Origin: Medicago truncatula
Taxonomy: Eukaryota; Streptophyta; Magnoliopsida; Fabales; Fabaceae
NCBI RefSeq assembly: GCF_003473485.1
Contig: NC_053042.1
Coordinates: forward strand, 29,003,262-29,067,261
Direction of reading: 5' to 3'
DNA length: 64,000 nt
Part shown: positions 56,500 through 64,000 of the stretch, piece by piece
Layout: every line of letters begins with the position of its first letter
Numbering within the stretch: the first letter of the stretch is position 1
Notes under the pieces: generated by a model
Told to the model about the DNA's origin: nothing
The model's input: only the letters and a program-made list of their open reading frames with translations
Database searches by the model: none
Translations under genes and position numbers: made by a program

Positions 56500-57246
56500 C
56501 TAATGCCACAATCTCCATTTGTAATCCCAATCACATTCAGTAGCTTGAAACACATTCCCCAAAGAAGAAGAACCATTATGTGATTTCAAAGGTACCTTCA
56601 AATCACAACGAACCTTAGGTTTCGCATGTCCAATCTTAAACCAACCAAATTTAAACCTCATTTCAATCAACATCTTAAAATCAATTCCATAAACCCCATC
56701 AATTTTCTCTTTATCAAACTCCTTATTCTGATCTTCATTCAGAATAACAACTTGTTTATCTTTGAAAACAGGATTCAAAAAACTCGTATTCTTATGATGC
56801 TGAAAGAATCTCCCTAGGGTTTGATTCGCAAACTGAACATCCTTATAAAACGCCATCGTTTCAATGGTGTCATAGTAAATACCAACTCTTCGATTAGGGT
56901 TACGAACCGTGACGTTAAGAGCGAGATCGTAGTGAAGTGTGTTGGTTTCATTAAAATTGAATTGCGTAAGGGTTGCATCGTTGACGGTGAATTTGACGAC
57001 GTTAGGTCGAACAATGAGCCAGAAGATGAACCCGAGGATCACGATGATGACGATGATTGTGGTGATGATTTTGCAGATTAAACCTAAGATGCAGTTGAAA
57101 ATGCAGCCGCAACAACCACGAACGCAGCCGCAGAGACAGCTGCAGATGCCGCAACCGTCGTCGTTGCGGTGTCGACGAGGTTTTGGTTGCGGTGGTGGAG
57201 GGATCGATGGGCCGTAATAAGCGCCGTTGAGTTGATTTCCGGCCAT
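56500..57246 (-). CDS. NDR1/HIN1-like (NHL) LEA_2 membrane protein, intact
   Basis: 248 residues, intronless. A Pro-rich cytosolic N-terminus (SIPPPPQPKPRR, 15-25) leads to a Cys-rich stretch (CGICSCLCGCVRGCCGC, 32-48) that may be acylated. One membrane anchor follows at about 55-78. The outer LEA_2 domain has the family signature NPNRR-x-GIYYD (116-126), YKDVQFANQTL, FLNPVF, GVYGIDF and RCDLKVPL. Several N-glycosylation sequons (NET, NVT, NQT, NTS) fit an extracellular location. The family is plasma-membrane-linked and often induced in defence and senescence (NHL3/YLS9 type). A minus-strand TATA box at 57341-57351 sits about 95 bp upstream. It is the only complete NHL gene in a local array that also has three pseudogene pieces and one partial gene. 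Which NHL it is cannot be decided here. Confidence 0.93.
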   Translation of the reverse strand: MAGNQLNGAYYGPSIPPPPQPKPRRHRNDDGCGICSCLCGCVRGCCGCIFNCILGLICKIITTIIVIIVILGFIFWLIVRPNVVKFTVNDATLTQFNFNETNTLHYDLALNVTVRNPNRRVGIYYDTIETMAFYKDVQFANQTLGRFFQHHKNTSFLNPVFKDKQVVILNEDQNKEFDKEKIDGVYGIDFKMLIEMRFKFGWFKIGHAKPKVRCDLKVPLKSHNGSSSLGNVFQATECDWDYKWRLWH

Positions 57247-57340
57247 GAGAAGTGAAAATTGAAAAAAGTGATTATTCGAATTTTGAAAACTTTGGAAGTG
57301 ATTATGATTATTTGTGTGGTTGTGAAGTGAAGATTGGAAA

Positions 57341-57351
57341 ATTTATTTATA
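57341..57351 (-). promoter_or_regulatory. TATA box of the intact NHL gene
   Basis: Minus-strand TATAAATAAAT about 95 bp upstream of the start codon. Confidence 0.55.
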
Positions 57352-57632
57352 ATAAAAAATAGGGTTAGTTGAGTGAGGGTATAATTGGAATTTCAGCTAC
57401 TGGGGTAAGTTGCAACGTTAGTGCGGTAACTAGATACGGTAACGTGTGAATGTGAAGGATTGGAATAGAATAGAATAAACGCGTTATGTGATAAGATTTT
57501 CAACAGAATCCAACCTTTTTCTATTAAGGAAAGAAAAATTGGGTTTCTTTTTATGTTTCAATTATTTTTTGGGTAAAATTTTAGGAGTTTTTTGTTTTAT
57601 TGAGAAAAGTTTAGTAACTTTTTTACCATTAA

Positions 57633-58165
57633 CTCCCTTCGTTTTAAAATACATGTCTAATTTCTGTAATGCGCACTATTCTTGACTTACTTTGACCATA
57701 TTTTTTAGGGTTAATGGTGTTTTACCCCTGTAATATAGGTCATTTTTTTTTTCTCCCTATAAAATAGTTTTTTTGATTTACCCCCTGTAATTTTTTTATT
57801 TTTTTTTGGAATACCCCCTAATAGGTAATAAAAAAACGAAAAATTTTGCAAAAAAGAAAAAAAAGTCGTTTTTTTATGACCTATTAGAGGGTATTCCAAA
57901 AAAAATAAAATTACACGGGGTAAATCAAAAAAAATATTTTACAGGGGGGAAAATAAAAAATGACCTATATTACAGGGGGTAAAACACCATTTATAAATAC
58001 AAATATTAGCATGTAAGATGTTGTTTGATTTGTTTCGACAAATATTTTCAAAATATTAAATTTTTATGATTTTTACTTTAGATAATTAAAGATATTAACG
58101 GTCAAAATTGTGTATTGGCATATGTGAAGGGGTTGACTTTGACATGTATTTTGAAACGGATGGAG
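57633..58165. mobile_element. Stowaway-like MITE interrupted by a foldback element
   Basis: The left end CTCCCTTCGTTTTAAAATAC and the reverse complement of the right end CTCCATCCGTTTCAAAATAC match, with TA after the right end. A 285-bp foldback element (57708-57992) lies within, so the outer element is about 248 bp. Confidence 0.8.
57708..57992. mobile_element. Foldback MITE
   Basis: Almost the whole element is an inverted repeat. AATGGTGTTTTACCCCTGTA at the left (from 57713) is mirrored at the right end (to 57992), with TTTACCCCCTGTAAT and GGTCAT blocks pairing throughout. The RNA or single strand would form one long hairpin. Confidence 0.85.
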
Positions 58166-58236
58166 TATTTGTTTTTGTTTAAGAAACCAAGAAGAAAATT
58201 TCATTAAATATGTCTATATTTGTTTTTTCTTTTGAT

Positions 58237-58296
58237 ATAAGTCATGCCTATATTTTATCAAATAAAAAAAGAAAGAAATAAGTCATGCCTATATTT
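58237..58296. repeat. Micro-insertion, 19-bp direct repeats
   Basis: ATAAGTCATGCCTATATTT at 58237-58255 and 58278-58296 encloses TATCAAATAAAAAAAGAAAG plus AA. Confidence 0.85.
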
Positions 58297-58706
58297 GTTA
58301 TGAAATTAATTAATTTAGATTTCATGCCCTTTTGACCTTTGGCTTGGACCAATCTTTATTGATGATAATTTTATTTTATTTTTTTTGAATCTATTGATGA
58401 TAATTTTATTTTATTTTTTTTGAATCTATTGATGATTAAGTAGCAAGCTATAATTTTGAATTTTTATCTCTAAACTCTTTCTTCCACCTTCAGAGAGTGG
58501 ATGGTTTTGGATAAATTAATTGTTATGAAATTAATTAATTTAGATTTCATGCCCTTTTGACCTTTGGCTTGGACCAATCTTTATTGATGATAATTTTATT
58601 TTATTTTTTTTGAATCTATTGATGATTAAGTAGCAAGCGATAATTTTGAATTTTTATCTCTAAACTCTTTCTTCCACCTTCAGAGAGGGGATGGTTTTGG
58701 ATAATT
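58295..58706. repeat. Recent tandem duplication, 225/188 bp
   Basis: Copy A is 58295-58519 and copy B 58520-58706. They are nearly identical except for a few substitutions and one extra 35-bp subrepeat in copy A (58358-58392 repeated at 58393-58427). The subrepeat itself includes a T-rich micro-insertion between ATTGATGAT repeats. Confidence 0.9.
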
Positions 58707-59399
58707 TATTTATTTATTTTTATCAAAAATTGCCTTCTTCATATTATTTTTCTCTCTGTTTAATACTAAGTAAGTGATTTTCACATAAATCTAAAAAAAA
58801 AAATCTTCGTGATTTTATTGTCTTAGTGGAGTGTTGTGGTGTATATCGTCTTGTGCGACGTTATTTGAATTCTTGTTTTGTTCAGGTGATCATTTAGTTT
58901 CTATTGAAAGTTCAGCTATTCAATTAATGATTTGGGCGTCAATCTTGCAGATTTGAGGACATGAGTATTCCGTTCACTTTAATTATTTTAGTTTATCCTT
59001 AGGCATCTTATTGTTGTATGCTACTAGTTTGAATGTTGTGAGTTTTTTTTCCAGATTCATCCTTTACCTTTTTTACGATATTAAACATGTACTTTTTCAA
59101 TTTGAATAAATGGACATCATTTTGTTTTTGTATAAAAAAATAATAGAAAGCCGTAAATATTCACCAAAATAAGTTAGAAAGTGATATACCCCTAGAAAAA
59201 AAAAGTAGAAAGCGATAAAGGTGGCCATATCGATACTATAATATAAAAAAAACTACCCTTTCAGCTCTTTTAGGATAGATTTTTCTTTCAAAAAATGCCC
59301 TCAATTTTGAATACAAATAACACATGTAACAAATAGATAAGAATAATATTAAATATTTAAAAAATGTAACAAACACGATATCCTAAAAATGCTCTTTTA

Positions 59400-59438
<39 letters not shown>

Positions 59439-59870
59439 TTTTTTTCTTTATCGTTTAAAAAGTGTAACAAACTAGATGAGTATATTTATACTTACTTTTT
59501 CATTATCTTAGTTACACCCTTAAACAATTTTTTCTATAATAAAAATCGTTGTTGGTTTCATTAAAAAAAATTAGATTATTTTTTTGTTTGTTATATTGTT
59601 GGTGTCATTGAAATAATATAAGGATGAATGGGTTTTAAATATAATGTAAGGATCGATTTTATAGTTAGTCAAATAATTAGGGTTTGAATTTTTTTAAATT
59701 GGGGAAGAACGTTACCACTAATTATTGGAAGAAATTTTGGAGATTTTGGAGCGTACATTAAAGATTGTAAAATTAGGGTTCTAATTTTATATAATCTGGG
59801 AAGAAAGAACTGTTGGAGAAGAAAGAAATAGTCGTTGGGGGAGGAAAGAACATTTTCTGCAAATCAATCA
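58707..59870. other. Intergenic; (AT)n microsatellite
   Basis: An (AT)n tract lies at 59403-59434. No gene was recognised. Confidence 0.55.
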
Positions 59871-60105
59871 AATTCGTCCTTGGAAATTTTGGTCACTATC
59901 GGTCAAATTAGTCTCTGCTTATGTGACATCTGACATGTGAGAGGTTAACGGTCACGTCAGCACCGTTAACACTCCAATTGAGAGGAGGGATTAAATTGAC
60001 ATTTTACAAATTCAAGGACTATTTTGATATTTCGTTAAATTAAGGGATAAATTTGGCTGATTTATGCAAATTCAAAGACGAAGTTGATGATTCATCCTTT
60101 TTTTT
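59871..60105. mobile_element. Possible long-TIR element remnant
   Basis: The sequence has the style of common legume non-coding elements (CAAATTAGTC, ATTCAAGGAC, AATTAAGGGATAAATTTGG) and a central palindrome around CACGTCAGCACCGTTAAC. The ends are not well defined. Confidence 0.35.
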
Positions 60106-62575
<2,470 letters not shown>

Positions 62576-62579
62576 GTTA

Positions 62580-62735
62580 TGTTAACTAGTATCTCGATGA
62601 CACTAGTTAAGAAAACAAAAAAGGTAAATTTTATATTGAAAACAACAATTTTTATATTTTTAAATACTTGATTACATAAGTTTTAAAAAATTATTACCAT
62701 ACTTGTTTCCTTAACTAGTGTCTGGTTAGCATAAA
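62580..62735. mobile_element. Hairpin-ended MITE, TGTTAAC family, copy 4
   Basis: The left end TGTTAACTAGTATCTCGATG followed by ACACTAGTTAAG is a palindrome. The right end TCCTTAACTAGTGTCTGGTT matches in inverse. About 155 bp, non-coding. Confidence 0.65.
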
Positions 62736-63367
62736 GTGAAAAATAAGATGCATCTATAGAAAAGTCTAACAAGTTAGTAACCAATATTAGAGGAATGCGG
62801 GTTTGCAACACTTTGATGTGAGAGTGTCTTGATCCAAGTGCAAGATTAAAATGTCACGGTATTCAGAATATAAATAAATTATAATTACTACAAAAATTTC
62901 AAAATTGCGCATTGCACACATTCACATATAGATGGCTCCACCCATGGGTATGAGCCTAAACATTAGATTGTTTGACTAAAAAACAAAGAATCTCGTATAA
63001 ATTTGGTGGGATCAATATCAATTTCAATTAATTAAAAAGAATTAAAATGTCATATTTGAGAGAGAAGGAGTATAGTTTACGTATCTGCTCAACGGAGAGA
63101 GATTTTGAGCATTGCTAAATGGTAGGACAGCATTCGACGAATTTGGATGAGAGAAGAAAACCACTTGCCATACAAGGATAATATAGAAACGATGTGTGAT
63201 GGATAAATGAGTAATACTAAACAACATTAATCTTCGTTAAAATGGTTATCGTACTAAACAACATTAATCTTAGATTTTTGAACATGTATACAAATTAAAT
63301 CAATCAAATTAACGTGATACAAGCTTAGAAATTAATAACATGGTAGTAGTAGTACCTATAATGCGAA
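62736..63367. other. 3' flank of the partial NHL gene
   Basis: No gene recognised. A short direct repeat (GTACTAAACAACATTAATCT-like, or TACTAAACAACATTAATCTT) occurs at 63213-63232 and 63250-63270. Confidence 0.5.
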
Positions 63368-64000
63368 TCAGAAATCCACCACACACTTGGTGGGATCAAA
63401 CGGATCAACCATTTTCCCACTATTATTAGAACTAAGAGGAACCTTTAGATCACATTTTGCTTGGACTTTGGTGTCACCAAATATAAAATTTCCAAGCCTA
63501 AACCTTATACTAAAATAAATCTTAATATCAATACCAAAAATACCATTTTTGTAATCTTCTTGAAACTCATCAACCTCATCACGATCAAGCATCATCACAT
63601 GTTGACCAATAAAAACAGCACTCATACGGTAATCCACACTTTTGGTTTCCTGAAGGGTGCGCAATGGCTTGTTCATATCCGTGGCAGAGAAATTGTATCC
63701 CTTATAGAAAGCGTTGGCTTCAACGACATCGTAGTAGATTTTGAGTTTTTTGTTAGGGTTTTGAGCAGTGAAGTTGAGTACTAGGTTATAGTTTAAGGTG
63801 GTGTTGTTGTTGGTGAAGTTGAATTGAGTGAGTTTGGCTTGGTTAACATGGAATTTGAACGAACGTGGTGTGATTATGATGTATATAACGAGGATGATGA
63901 GGGAAACAAGGATGATAATTGTGACAAGAATTATCCATAAGACACGGTAGAGACAGAAACAACATCTTGTGCTACGTTTTGAGGGTTGTTCTGATGGTGG
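63368..64000 (-). CDS. NHL (LEA_2) membrane protein, N-terminus outside the window
   Basis: Reading on the minus strand is open from the window edge at 64000 to the stop at 63368, giving the last 210 residues. It begins within a Pro/Ser/basic N-terminus (PPSEQPSKRSTRCCFCLYR). One membrane segment follows (WIILVTIIILVSLIILVIY). The LEA_2 domain has LTQFNFTNNNTTLNYNLVL, the signature NPNKKLKIYYD, YKGYNFSATD, FIGQHVMML, GIFGIDIKIYF and KCDLKVPL, ending CVVDF. All family landmarks are in frame, so it is probably a working paralogue of the gene at 56500-57246, though clearly diverged. The short internal frame starting at 63676 is only part of this gene. The start codon lies beyond the window. Confidence 0.9.
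   Translation of the reverse strand, partial: PPSEQPSKRSTRCCFCLYRVLWIILVTIIILVSLIILVIYIIITPRSFKFHVNQAKLTQFNFTNNNTTLNYNLVLNFTAQNPNKKLKIYYDVVEANAFYKGYNFSATDMNKPLRTLQETKSVDYRMSAVFIGQHVMMLDRDEVDEFQEDYKNGIFGIDIKIYFSIRFRLGNFIFGDTKVQAKCDLKVPLSSNNSGKMVDPFDPTKCVVDF

Noticed and set aside
63368..63676. Short 102-residue NHL-like gene starting at 63676
   Set aside because: The frame continues open upstream with the family signature and membrane segment, so this is the C-terminal part of a longer gene.

Overview
This is an AT-rich, gene-poor stretch of plant nuclear DNA. It has spliced genes, polyadenylate-tailed retroposons, MITEs, Ty1/copia and Ty3/gypsy remnants and a plastid DNA insert. The repeat families (a TRIM element, long-TIR MITEs, PMD-bearing elements) and the tandem S-protein and NHL families suggest a legume, most likely Medicago or a close relative. 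That assignment is inference; no species marker was tested.

Region 1 (1-9000) holds the main gene, a three-exon SMXL3/4/5-type Clp-ATPase-like repressor at 4695-8341. Region 2 (9000-15100) is a wrecked copia element, invaded in order by a reversed solo LTR and an 8-bp-TSD hAT MITE, followed by a second LTR with an array of about 97-bp tandem repeats just upstream. Region 3 (15100-26000) is intergenic DNA with nested MITEs and SINEs, a reverse-strand gypsy gag with its primer-binding site, a solo LTR, an 870-bp long-TIR element and a TRIM fragment. Region 4 (26600-37200) contains an OTU/MULE-type pseudogene, a minus-strand LINE split by a complete TRIM and by an LTR, and a 3-kb element carrying a decayed plant-mobile-domain (PMD) gene bordered by repeated GTTAACTGCCG-like motifs. 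Region 5 (39900-40500) has one intact gene for a small membrane protein. Region 6 (44000-64000) is a minus-strand cluster of NDR1/HIN1-like (NHL, LEA_2) genes: one intact, one running off the window, and three pseudogene pieces. They are interleaved with a tandem pair of S-protein homologue genes. A psbA-derived plastid insert lies at 61840-62178.

The confident protein-coding genes are the SMXL gene, the membrane protein, two S-protein homologues and two NHL genes. Everything else recognised is transposon, pseudogene or repeat. The most unusual pattern is a recurring class of very small (about 12-38 bp) poly(A)- or poly(T)-bearing insertions, each flanked by direct repeats of 9-35 bp, at more than a dozen sites. 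They look like retroposition events in which almost nothing but the tail was copied. A second notable pattern is the set of minimal tRNA-like SINEs (about 85 or 132 bp) with clear target-site duplications, two of them shown by paralogous or palindromic empty sites.
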